The translations under genes and the position numbers were made by a program. The notes below the pieces were generated by a model. That model did no database searches. It saw nothing but the letters and a program-made list of their open reading frames with translations, and was not told where the DNA came from. A stretch of 64,000 nt of DNA from Cheilinus undulatus (taxonomy: Eukaryota > Chordata > Actinopteri > Labriformes > Labridae), in assembly GCF_018320785.1 (NCBI RefSeq), contig NC_054866.1, forward strand, positions 27,567,000 to 27,630,999, given 5' to 3'. Shown here piece after piece: positions 1 through 10,600 of the stretch (the stretch's first letter is position 1; each line of letters starts with the position of its first letter).

Positions 1-656
1 CTTCCAAAGACATTTGAAGGTGGTAAATGTTAAATGTAAATTATAAAAATTACTTCTAATTTCAAAATATTATCAAATTCAATTGAAGGAGTTTTTGGTT
101 CTCTTGAAAGGTAAATTACATGTTCTCTGTGAGTGAACTGCGAGGGCTCATGTTAACTTATTTTTATTATGTTGCTTTCATGCCCTCTTCTGGCCATGTT
201 GGGATTTGCCAGCACACCTAGAAAGGTAATAACAAATTTAGAGCAGGTCGTTCTGCACACAAACAACTGGTAGAAAGTTATTTAGGAAAATCCCAATACA
301 AATTGAAAATGGAAATGGTTGATACACAGAAAACACTTCTTTACCCCATTTTAATTATGTTTTAACTTTTGTGTTTCCTATTTCACAGAAGCAAATTCAA
401 CATTACATGACATTTTCTGAACTTATTACCACTGAGTATCTTTTATTAATTGGTGTATAATGATGCTGTATAGTGGTTGTTCTACTCATCTGTTTTAAAG
501 CAGGGTCTATCAGTTTAACTGAAGAGATCATCACAGAAGTTACAGGTAACCTCATCCATATTATTACATATTGTGTTTTTATGTTGCACAACATATCAGA
601 TCCATGAACCAGGTTTGTATTGCAGTCTTGTAAAGTTGCAATGGTTAGAAACCTTA
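1..656. other. AT-rich flank without a recognisable gene
   Basis: I see no exon with plausible splice sites, no transposase or reverse transcriptase similarity and no clear tandem repeat here. The short open frames on the minus strand between 403 and 796 run into the terminal repeat of the neighbouring Tc1 element and carry no recognisable motif. The stretch ends at the TA dinucleotide that flanks that element. Confidence 0.5.
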
Positions 657-658
657 TA

Positions 659-2180
659 CAACCCCAATTCCAAAAAAGTTGGGGCACTGTGTAAAATGTA
701 AATAAAAACAGAACGCAATGATTTGCAAATCTTGTAAACCCATATTTTATTTACAGTAGAAGATAAACAAAATATCAGATATTGAAACTGGGACATTTTG
801 CCATTTCATTCACAGTATTTGCTCATTTTGAATTTGATGGCAGCAACACAACTCAAAACAAGAACAGAGGCCAACGAACGGCTGGAAAAGTGAGTGGCAG
901 CAATGAAAAACAGCTGAATGAGCATTTCACAACTAATTAGGTTAATTGGCAACAGGACAGTGACATGACTGGGTATAAAAGGGGCATTTTAGACAGGCAT
1001 AGTCTCTGAGAGGTTCACCAATCAGCAAAAAAAACTGTATTTAAAAATTGTGGAGCAATTACAAAAAGTTTTCCTCAATCTAAAATTGTAAAGACAGATT
1101 ATCCCACAATCTACAGTACATCTCAGCATCAAAAGATTCAGAAAATCTGGAGAAATCTCTGTGTGCATGGAGCACGGCTGAAGGTCTGATGCATGTGATC
1201 TTTGGGCCCTCTAGCGGCACTGCATTACAAACAGGCATGATTTTGCACAGTTAATCACTGCATTGGCTCAGCAACGCTTCCAGAAATACTTGTTTTTCAA
1301 CACATTTTACCATGCCATCCACAAATATAAGCTGAGGCTGTATCATGCAAAAAAGAAGCCGTATGTGAACACGATCCAGAAACGCCACCATCCTCTCTGG
1401 GCTAAAGCTAATTTAAAATGGACTGAGGCAAAATGGAAAACTGTTCTGTGGTCAGATTAATCAAAATATGACATTCCTGTTGGAAACCATGGACCCTGTA
1501 GATGAAAGAGGAGAGAGAGACCATCAAGCTTTTTCAAATGCCTTCATCTCTGATGGTATGGGGTTGCATTAGTATACTGTGGGCAGCTTACACATCTGAA
1601 AAGGCATTGTCAATGCTGAAAAGTATATCGAGATTTTGGAGCAACAAAGGCTCCCATCCAGACAATGTCTCTTTCAGTGAAGGCATTGCTTATTTCAGGA
1701 AGACAATGCTAAATCACAAAATGCATCCATCACAACAGCATGGCTTCACAGAAGAAGGGTCTGGGTGCTAAACAGGCCTATCTGCAGACCAGACCTCTCA
1801 CCAAACCACATCACAAAATGGAAAATCCTGAAAGATGATCCAGAACTGTTGAGCAGCAAGTATCCTACATCAGACAAGAATGGGACAACATTCCTCTCCC
1901 AAAACTCCCGCAACTGGTCTTTTCATTTCCCAGACATTTACAGACTCTTGTTTGAATAAGAGGGGATGCTGCACCGTGGTGAACATGGCCCTTTCTCTAC
2001 TTTTTTAGGTGTGTTGCTGTGGTCAAATTCAAAATGAGCTAATACTTTTCATGAAATGGTGCAATCTCTTGGTTTCAACATATGATCTATAGTTTATGGG
2101 TTCAAGAAATTTATAAATCATTGCATTCTGTTTTTATTTACATTTTACGCAGTGCCCCAGCTTTTGGGGATTTGGGGTGG
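659..2180 (+). mobile_element. Degenerate Tc1/mariner-like DNA transposon
   Basis: The two ends form a long imperfect inverted repeat: about the first 85 bases (from CAACCCCAATTCC) pair with the reverse complement of the last 85 (from CCACCCCAAATCC), sharing a long block around GTAAAATGTAAATAAAAAC. A TA dinucleotide lies directly outside each end (657-658 and 2181-2182), as expected for the TA target duplication of Tc1/mariner elements. The interior carries broken transposase coding sequence in the same orientation. By eye it resembles a Tc1-like family common in fish and frog genomes. It has no intact open frame, so it cannot encode its own transposase. Confidence 0.9.
1010..1960 (+). pseudogene. 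Broken Tc1-like transposase
   Basis: Remnants of a Tc1-type transposase lie in several frames. 1263-1460 reads as the segment before the first catalytic Asp (KKPYVNTIQKR, LWAKANLKW, KTVLWSD). 1502-1771 covers the middle (SLMVWGCIS) and the area around the second catalytic Asp. 1765-1959 holds the degenerate PDLSPN region, where the catalytic Glu should follow. A TAA stop comes directly after WSD at about 1457-1460, where the family normally has WSDES, so the first catalytic motif is truncated. The N-terminal helix-turn-helix part (about 1010-1260) is only visible as disconnected pieces. Intact family members are about 340 aa long; nothing here could make a working protein. Confidence 0.85.
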
Positions 2181-2182
2181 TA

Positions 2183-2755
2183 CAATTAGTCAGACATTGT
2201 GTTAATCAACCAGAAAAGGATGTATTCCCTCCAAAATAAGCATTTTTAAGTGTATCTCTGGCATTTTATTTTTCTTCATCTTGACTTTTTGAAAACATTT
2301 TGACAATTTATCTATTAGTTGTACAAAACAATCTGCAGGATGGATATAGCTGATCCAGAAAATAACCTAGAAAAACTATTATTGTTATTGTTAAAATCAA
2401 ACCAATGATGCCATAAACTTAAAATGTTTGCACATCTTTTCTTGTCTCAAGCGGGCCTTCTTTTTAGCAAGATATTTAACACAAACTGAATGCTATTTTC
2501 TTTACGTTTGTTTATCGAAATCTGCGGTGCTACTTATTCCTACACACCCTGAAGGCAGCAAAGCATGAACAGGCGTGACGTAGAATTTATACCTGGGACT
2601 TTCAACATAAATTTGGTCCCTGTTTCGGAATTAAACACATTCCCTTGTATGCCTGCTGTTACTAAATAGTTGGGGGTTTATGCATCTTTTTGAAAATAAA
2701 ATATATTACGAATACAGTTGTATTGGGTTGTATGACGTATTAGTTCAGAGTTCAA
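2183..2755. other. Intergenic stretch between Tc1 remnant and dus4l promoter
   Basis: No exon, RNA gene or repeat family is recognisable. Composition becomes less AT-rich toward 2550-2780, approaching the dus4l promoter. Confidence 0.4.
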
Positions 2756-2900
2756 ACCACGCCCCCTCTTCCCGCATGCTTTTCTGTTTCGTGAATGTCT
2801 AATGTAGTGGAGTAAACATAGCCGTATCTTTGTGTCTATGTGCTGCAGTGAGGGGGTATAAAGAGTGCACCGAGTTTAATGTCGTCTGTCGAATTTATTC
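2756..2900 (+). promoter_or_regulatory. Putative dus4l promoter (GC-box-like and TATA-like motifs)
   Basis: A GC-box-like CCACGCCCCC lies at about 2758-2767 and a TATA-like TATAAAG at 2857-2863, roughly 145 bases upstream of the dus4l start codon. That spacing would put transcription start near 2890 with a 5' UTR of about 115 bases. This is motif reading only; TATA-like strings occur often by chance in AT-rich DNA. Confidence 0.4.
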
Positions 2901-3004
2901 GCTGCCAGACGACAGACAGGCCCTCCCTTTAAACCAAACTGCACTATTACACACTCCGCTCATTTGCTGCTAGCTGGCTAGCAGTGCTAACTAAATTGTG
3001 AATA

Positions 3005-3096
3005 ATGAAGAATTCAAACAGTAACATCAGTATTATGGACATGTTTGAAAAGGGGAAAGTCTTGAAAATATGTGCGCCAATGGTTCGATATTCAAA
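3005..3096 (+). CDS. dus4l: dus4l coding exon 1
   Basis: Residues 1-31 (last codon split, phase 2). Ends with the start of the FMN barrel (CAPMVRYSK) at a GTAAGT donor. Confidence 0.93.
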
Positions 3097-5578
3097 GTAA
3101 GTGGGTTTTTTTCTTTCATGGTGATAACATACTACGGCCCATGTGTGTTTCCTTTAACGTGAATATGTAGCCTGTAGAGTTTTGTCTCATTTTTACCGGA
3201 CTTTTAAAACGTGTGTTTCATGCATATCATACTTCTATTTTTCGTCCTAAGGCTTGCTTTCAGGTCCTTGGTGAGAAAATACGACTGTGACATCTGCTTT
3301 ACCCCAATGATAGTTGCTGCTGATTTTTTGCGGTCTGTCAAAGCCAGAGACAGTGAGTTTACCACCAACCAAAGTGAGTAACCTCAATGAGCTGCTGTCT
3401 TACCTTTATAGACCCGTTTCACCCTCATCTCTAATGCACACCGAAGTGCTGTTGGATTTCACTTTATCATTAAAATATACTTGAACAGCCTGGTTGGACA
3501 TCCATATTTTCATGTAGTTATTGACGATAAGGAAAGTACATAGTTTACTGTACAACTCCTCAGTAGCTATTATGGCTAAGCAGTAAAACAAAATTGATGA
3601 TAAATTGCAACATGTCTCACTGTAATTTTCAAATTTCATTCAATAGCCTATTTCTTTGACTTGATATGTGTGTTAAAAAACAGTTTAATACGTTTTTTGC
3701 AGCAGCAGCAGCAGCAGCAGAGATGTAATGCTCCACAAACATTGAAGCATATCTTTTTAATAGTTTGCAAAAAAAAATCTTCTCTTGTTTATTTGTGTAT
3801 ATTTTCCTTATTAAAAACCAGAATGGCATAAGAACAATCATTTCCTTTGATGAAACCATTCACATCAAACGTGCAAAAAGTGTCAAAATAATGGCAGTTA
3901 GATATTTAAAAAAAATAAAGTTCACCCCTAGTTGTCATGGTAAGTTAAGTATAGAAATAAAGATATGTGATTTATACTGATTCATGCATCATGTTATGTC
4001 ATCCTAACATATTCAGTATGCCTGACCTATTAGAAAGAACAGTTTAGGTTTAATCTATCTAATATTGTGTTGCTTATCATGTAGAATGATTTATTATCCA
4101 TGTTTGTTGAAAAATGCAGACGTTGAAGAACTTAAGAAGTAATTGCATGTCATTTGAAAATGCAGTGTTGAAAAAAGAAATGCAATCCCACAATTATCCA
4201 AAATTGTTAAGCCATATAAGCTGCTCAGTACACAGTACATAAATTAAACTTTAAATTAAATACTTTACACTTTTACTTAAATAGATTTATAGATCACTAC
4301 TTTTACCTCTACTTAAGTAAATTTTCACTTTATTTTTACTTGAGTACAATCTGGTTCTTTTTCCACCTTTGCCAAAGCATGGCAGTATTCTGTTTCCTCA
4401 AAGCTTCACAAATAGCAAAACTTTCTCTTTTTTGGTACCAGATGATCATCCCTTGATAGTTCAGTTTGCAGCCGATGATGCCCAGTCTCTAGCTGATGCT
4501 GCCTGTGTGGTAGCCCCATTTTCAGATGGAGTTGACCTAAACTGTGGCTGCCCACAAAGGTGAAACAACAACCCTTTATTTCAGCACTCTGTTTAATGAC
4601 TGAGTATTTTTTAAATTTACTCACTTTAAATGGAAAGTCACTGAAAATGCTTTTTTGTTTGTAGATGGGCCATGTCAGCTGGGTATGGTGCATGCCTCAT
4701 CAACAAACCTGAACTTGTGAAAGACATGGTGAGAACTGTCAGAAACCAAGTGGATAATCCGAACTACACAGTTTCCATCAAAATAAGGTAAACAAAAAAT
4801 GGTTTTAAGGTTAATTAGGATGTTGGATGTTTTTTGCACCTTTTTTTCCTAAATTCCCAAACATCAATTTCAGTTTCTTTTATGATTAGGTAATGAACAC
4901 ACAGAAACATGCAATAATGACCCATGTTCTAATAAGGGGTCAGAATGGAAACACATGAAAATAAAGTTAATTTCTTACACAGAATTCACAAGGACCTGAG
5001 GCAGACTGTGGATCTATGCCAGAAGGCTGAGTCAGCTGGTGTGTCATGGATAACAGTCCATGGCCGTACATCAGAGGAACGCCACCAGCCCGTCCATTAC
5101 GATGCCATAAAGACGATTAAAGACAGTGTATCTGTCCCTGTAATAGCCAATGGGGACATTAAATACCTCCGTGATGTGGAGTCCACTTACCAGCTTACTG
5201 GTGTTGATGGTAGGTTTGTTATTGACAAACTGCGAATACATTTGTCAGCTTGTGGCAAAAGCATCAGTGAAAATCTCCATCTGAAACATTCTTGTCTTGA
5301 TTTACTGTTTAGGTGTGATGGCTGCTCGGGGGTTACTTGCTAATCCTGCCATGTTTGCTGGCTATGAAGATACTCCTCTGGAGTGTATATGGGACTGGGT
5401 GGACATAGCTATAGAGCAGGGCACTCCATTCACCTGCTTCCACCATCATCTAATCTACATGCTGGAGAGAGTTAGTTCCCAACCAGAGAGAAAAGTGTTC
5501 AATTCCTTATCTAGTACCTCAGCTGTCATAGATTACCTTCAGAACACATACGGGTCAGTGCATGATCTGGAAACATAG
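3005..5578 (+). CDS. dus4l: tRNA-dihydrouridine synthase 4-like (six coding exons, 315 aa)
   Basis: Join 3005-3096, 3252-3373, 4442-4559, 4665-4787, 4983-5209, 5313-5578 (948 nt). The Dus family reduces specific uridines in tRNA to dihydrouridine using FMN and NADPH. The FMN-binding (beta/alpha)8 barrel is complete: CAPMVRYSK near residues 23-31, the catalytic motif NCGCP at 105-109 (active-site cysteine probably C108), SIKIR at 148-152, TVHGRT at 176-181, ANGD at 207-210 and MAARGLLANP at 230-239. Length matches human DUS4L (about 317 aa). The start has A at -3; ATG at codons 11 and 13 also lie before the conserved domain and could be used. It lies just upstream of bcap29 in the same orientation, as in human, which supports orthology. 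No frame damage seen. Confidence 0.96.
3252..3373 (+). CDS. dus4l: dus4l coding exon 2
   Basis: Residues 31-72. Acceptor CCTAAG, donor GTGAGT, phase 1 out. Contains FRSLVRKY, FTPMIVAADF and SEFTTNQ, all typical of DUS4. Confidence 0.94.
4236..4350. repeat. Dispersed repeat rich in ACTTTTACTTAAGTA-like words
   Basis: In dus4l intron 2. Short related words (ACTTTACACTTTTACTTAA, TTTTACCTCTACTTAAGTA, TTTTTACTTGAGTAC) follow one another. The pattern resembles a repeat seen widely in teleost genomes; I cannot name its family. Confidence 0.4.
4442..4559 (+). CDS. dus4l: dus4l coding exon 3 (catalytic cysteine)
   Basis: Residues 72-111. Acceptor TACCAG, donor GTGAAA, phase 2 out. Carries PLIVQFAA and the catalytic NCGCPQR motif. 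Confidence 0.95.
4665..4787 (+). CDS. dus4l: dus4l coding exon 4
   Basis: Residues 111-152. Acceptor TTGTAG, donor GTAAAC, phase 2 out. Contains GYGACLINKPELV and SIKIR. Confidence 0.95.
4983..5209 (+). CDS. dus4l: dus4l coding exon 5
   Basis: Residues 152-228. Acceptor TTACACAG, donor GTAGGT, phase 1 out. Contains WITVHGRT and VPVIANGDI, both part of the FMN and tRNA-binding barrel. Confidence 0.95.
5313..5578 (+). CDS. dus4l: dus4l coding exon 6 (last)
   Basis: Residues 228-315 and the TAG stop. Acceptor TGTTTAG. Contains GVMAARGLLANP, which closes the FMN site, then the helical C-terminal domain (CIWDWVDIA, VFNSLSSTSA). Confidence 0.95.
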
Positions 5579-5636
5579 CCAACATGGACACATCATAATA
5601 GGTTCTAACATTTTATACTTTGTATTTTTGATGCCA

Positions 5637-5642
5637 AATAAA
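5637..5642 (+). terminator. dus4l polyadenylation signal AATAAA
   Basis: Canonical AATAAA 59 bases after the dus4l stop, followed by a GT-rich stretch (GGTGAAGTTGTGT). It implies a very short 3' UTR. Confidence 0.75.
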
Positions 5643-6047
5643 CATTAACGGTGAAGTTGTGTCACTGATTTCTGTCCTCTTTATTGTCATATATTTATTT
5701 GCTATCGCAGAACCAATCTGTAAAGAATCTGGCAATTTCTCAGATCTGATTATTACTGCTTATTTTAAAATGTTAGGAGTATGTGTAACTGTTATAAGGT
5801 GTTTTTACTTTTTAATATTTTATTTCATGCTTTTGACTAAACATTAAGCTCATAAAATTGAAGGTAGTATGCTTACTAAAACATAAACTTTAAAATTAAA
5901 AATGCACATAATATCATCCAGTGCACTGTTCTCAATCATAAATTATGAAGGAATAAACGTTATCATTTTCATTTAATCCTGGCAGTTTTCAAAGAAATAA
6001 AATCACTGGTACAATGATACAATTTATTAGCCTCCTGCTTATTAGGG

Positions 6048-6394
6048 CAGGAAGTCTTAAACTTTTCAGCCAGCAACCCCCAGAATAAAGGTGCGAAGAC
6101 CAAGGACCCTCACTGTACCTGAGGGTGGTTGAAGCATAGTTGAACACAGTCAAGAAAGGTACTGTGAATACTTTGTTTAAACACTGCTTTGATTTTAGCA
6201 TTAATCTCACCAAATGGCCAAGGTTTTAATTTTACATTTGACTAAATGTATGCGTATATTTTAATAAAAGGGGTTCAAATATAAAATTTGAAATCACTTT
6301 GAAATACTCTTCATTTTTGGAAGGCATCTGGCGACCGCCTCTCAGTGTCTCACGACCACCTGGGGGGTCCAAAACCCCACGTTTAGGATCAGTG
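6048..6394. mobile_element. Probable hAT-type non-autonomous element
   Basis: The left end (CAGGAAGTCTTAAAC, then TTTTCAGCC) roughly pairs with the reverse complement of the right end (CACTGATCCTAAAC, then GTGGGG). The left 60 bases closely resemble 63155-63225, the terminus of the hAT element at the window end (both have AAACTTTTCAGCC and a run of ACCCCC). No clear 8-bp target duplication remains and there is no coding sequence. It lies between dus4l and bcap29. Confidence 0.55.
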
Positions 6395-6714
6395 TCTATG
6401 GTTTCAGGGCACAATGCAATTTGTATTGTTTTTTGTTAATTATGGTCCAGTAATGTTTAAAGTGTCAAAGCTAAATACATTTCGACATGTCAGTGAATAG
6501 CTCAGGGGCCCGGAGGTCATTTGACAACACCTTTAAAAATAAAATCAAAACGTCCTATGTCAAATCTCCGAAAAGAAGCTACTTGCATAATCATAACTCC
6601 AATTAGAGTTTGTAAAATTAATATAAAGACTGATCAAACAAACAACTAACGACGCATTCCAGTATTATTGTTAGCAACATCATGTCGAGAAATAATAAAT
6701 AACCTTTATTCTGA

Positions 6715-6846
6715 AAATTTAGACCGGAAGCTGGGTCCTTGAAACCCAAGATGCTATACCCGGAAGAACGTAAAAGAGCGGACAAACTTTGCTCTGCTTG
6801 ATGTTACAAGTTTACCAAAGTTAATCTTTATTTCCCAGTGTTGTTG
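6715..6846 (+). promoter_or_regulatory. bcap29 promoter and probable non-coding first exon
   Basis: Two ETS-type sites CCGGAAG lie at 6724-6730 and 6760-6766 in the same orientation, about 36 bases apart, a pattern common at TATA-less housekeeping promoters. A good splice donor (GTTG/GTAAGT) follows at 6847, so an untranslated first exon ending at 6846 is likely, joined to the acceptor at 7561. The transcription start itself cannot be read from sequence. Confidence 0.55.
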
Positions 6847-7560
6847 GTAAGTTATGTCTTCATATATTAATTTAACGTACAGTTACAATCTTAATTATAT
6901 ATGGTTTTGATTTTTAACGAGTAAGTTTACCAAGCTACTTCTAAAATGCCCTAATATGGTAAAGATTTGCCTTCTTTTTCGTAGGTCACTGTATTTTAAT
7001 TTCATATTTTGGATTTATTATTCCCTCTAGCACGCAGCCTCGTTTTTGGCGATGTGAAAACCTAATGAAATTGATCAATTGTTAATAAAGTTTCATTTAC
7101 ATAAAATGGCTAAAACTAGCTTGGCTGCTTTTGTCGTCCTTCGTTGAAGCCAACAGACGAGTCAGGATTTTTAACTAAATATTTATTTTTGTAAGAAGAG
7201 CAACCTTTGATAGCTTGTATTTAGCATAATTGCTTCTAAAATGTGCATGGCGCCAACATTATCTTTCTGTTGTAGCATATTGCATGCGGTTGCGTTATTA
7301 TGTAGGTTGTAAGATTAAAGTAAAACGTTTGACCTGTTAGCTGTGGCCTTAGTGAGTTAACGCCCAGGTATGTGAACTGTGAACACACTGAGTAAGGAGC
7401 TTGTTTTCTTAACACAGACTTTATTGTTTTCCAAGTTGAATAAAGTCATACATACTTGCTAAACCTCTCCGCCAGAGTATTATGTTCTTTGTATTTTGTG
7501 TCAGAGGGACTGTCAGAACACTGTTCATATCTGTTATTGTGTAAATCACTTTTTCTCCAG

Positions 7561-7667
7561 GAACCTTAACCAGACATGGGGCTGCAGTGGACCGCTGTAG
7601 CCATCTTTCTCTATGTGGAGATTGGCATTCTTGTCCTCCTCTGTTTACCCTTCATTTCAGCCAAAAG
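7561..7667 (+). CDS. bcap29: bcap29 first coding exon (CDS from 7576)
   Basis: Acceptor TCTCCAG; 15 untranslated bases and then ATG at 7576. Residues 1-31, including the first membrane segment. Donor GTAAAT, phase 2 out. Confidence 0.94.
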
Positions 7668-10600
7668 GTAAATATAACAGGCCCAGAATCATGTCAGTGT
7701 GTCTGGTTAGTATCACCACAATATGGGTGAGAAATCAGTGCAACAAAAACAAGGAGCAAGAGATCCAACAAAGAGACTGATGCTTGTTCTTATCTCACAA
7801 AGGCTTGCCAATCTTGTGTTGCATACTGATTATTGAAGTGCATGCTGCCAACATATAAATGCTTTTTTTAACTTGTGTTGCTGCAGGTGGCAGCGTCTTT
7901 TCCAGCTGAGGATTTGGGGCTTTATGTCGAGGTTCTGGAACAAAGTGTTTCTCACAATGATCATCATACTGATTGTTCTCTTTCTCGGTAAATGAAGCAT
8001 CATGTGTGTTAGGTTTGTCTTGCATCATTGTTGATCCAATGGGTAGTATCTCTGGTGGGAAATTGTTACTTCATCTTGAAATATTTTGACTTTAGGATCC
8101 GTATAGTGTTCTGTAAGGGAATCAGACTTTTGCTTTGGGTATCATTGAGAAACTGTAAGCTTGATTTTTTTACTACACTCTAGATGCTGTGCGAGAAGTG
8201 AGGAAATACTCATCTAAAGAAGTGGGCGCAGATGCCAAGCTGCAACCCAACATGTTTGATCACCTGCACATGAAGCTGTTCAGAGCCCAGAGGAACCTCT
8301 ACATCTCTGGCTTTGCTGTCTTCCTCTGGCTGTGAGTTTTTTTTATATCAGTATACACAAATAAATGACTTGTGTGCATAACATGTTCCCAGAACTAAGT
8401 GTGACCCCTATATTATGTTTTTATTGGACTAGTATTCCCAGTTTTATGTTTGCAGGGTTATGAAGCGAGTGGTCACCTTGATTAACCAACTGGCATCAGT
8501 GTCTGCGAATACAGTTGCTCTCCAGGGACAGGCTGACAACGCTAACCAGACTGCTAAGAAATGCATGGAGGACAATGAGATGCTGAAAAAGGTAGGCATA
8601 TGGTTGGTTTTTAACAACTGAGGTACATCAATTTTATAACAAACAGGAAGAAAACTCCAAAGCACTCTCTTTAAGCATTAAAATGCCTTTATTTTCGTGG
8701 CATGGTCTTGTGTGGACCTTAAAAACACACTTCAACGTGTTTCGGCATCAAGCCTTCATCAGGAAGTCAAACTGAAGTACATCAGTGTTGATTGAACCAC
8801 TATGACAAAATCTATGTGAGGCAATTAACATGTTTAATTGACTAACCAACTTGGACTGTCTTTCTAATCAGTATATGAATGAGTAATTTTTATATCATGC
8901 CTTATCATGATAAAAGCTTTCCAGGGAGACTTTTTAAAATAAGGAGGTCTGGACTTCACTCGTTGTTGTTATCAGGGCTTTAAGTACTCCAGCACTGTGC
9001 TGGATTTGTAATGCCACAGAACAAGACATTACCATTCATGTTTCTATTCACACATTGAATTTCAGCTGATCATGAAGAGAATGAGAGCAAAGCATTTTAG
9101 GAGACTAGGGTTTTTATATTGCACCTTAATATCCAAAAAGTCCCTTTAACACGACTGCTTTTACAACAAACCAGATAACAAAACTAATTTGTAAGTTTCA
9201 TCAAGCCATCAGTTGCATAAATTAATCTGAGTTTGATTTAGACAAATATAAACATTGTCTGCATGTTTATCATTACATAAAGGCTCTCTAACCCAGTTAA
9301 AGCAGTAATTCTGCTGAAATCATGCATGTTTAAGTGTAATAGGTACATTTGTATTTTTTCCATTAGAAACAAAAGAGGAAATCTCATTACTTTTCCAGTG
9401 GTTAAAATAAATAATATATAAATTCAAACAGCAGTTTTCTCTCTCTTTTAGTGCAGTTGCTGTGTCATTTTGCTTTTTCCAAATATATTTATTCACATTA
9501 TGTTATTATTGCAAAGCATTAGAAGTATACTGAACAGTTTGAAATAAAATAAAGAGAACACGATATTACTAATACAAATGTTTACACTCATACATACATA
9601 AACACATTCAAACTAAACTTGCATGTTTCATTTAACTGAAATAAATTGCACTTAAATGATAAAATAAGATAACCCCCAAAAAGCATAAAACATAACCCAA
9701 ATACCCATTTTTTTTTCTTTCAGGTTAAGCATACATTTCTAGCTTCTGTAATATTCATATATGGCCCCCAGAGTAGTCTTTTTGTTTGCCTTTAGCAATT
9801 AAGCTAGTCTTTCCAATACAATCTTATTTTATTACTTACTGCTATTACATTTATGTAGGCCTATTCATCATTACTTCTCATTATATTAATCTGACTGAAT
9901 CAGTCTGCGATCCTTTTTGTGCAGAAGTGCCAAATGATGCACTTAACCACTCACTTTTTGTGAAGAATCCTGAGTTAACATAGAAAGTTCATGTCTTTGT
10001 GATACCCAATATTTCTAAGTCAAGCTTAGGGCTTTTTTTTCTAACCTCTTTGCCCAAAGAAAGCCAAAGAAAGGGTTGGGGGAGCTCACCTCAACGTTTA
10101 CCCCTCAGGTGAAGATGGCATAATAGTTGACAGAGTACTTTGAAACGAATGGCACTTGGCATGGATAAAGGAAATTGGACGAGACAGCAACCTTTGGAGA
10201 GTTGGTGGAACGTAGGAACGTAAGGGAGATGGTCACTTGTGCCACTTAATCATCAGTTAGTCAGTACATATACATGCAATTAGAAGTTACAAGATAGTCT
10301 AAAAAAGCTAGACTTTAAAAATACTTAACATATTAGTCAAACTAAAATCGTACTGAGTGAAAGTTGTACTGACGGATGCCTAGATAACGGGGTTGAAGAT
10401 CAATTTACTCTTACATGCATATAAAGCTCATTTCAAAGCTCACATTTAGCTCTAGATGTTAATAAAACTACTCATCGGAGTTCTGTGTAACTGAGAGTCA
10501 CTGGGTGTATTTCAGGCTCTGATGGAAGGGAAAGGAGATAAGGCTACAGCAGAGGGCATGGAGCTGCTGAGGAAGGAAGTGGAGAAACTACAAGTAGAAC

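Noticed and set aside
3406-3980. Three short open frames in dus4l intron 2, one with an alanine run
   Set aside because: The alanine run comes from a GCA microsatellite (about 3700-3721) and the frames lie between verified dus4l exons without splice support or domains.
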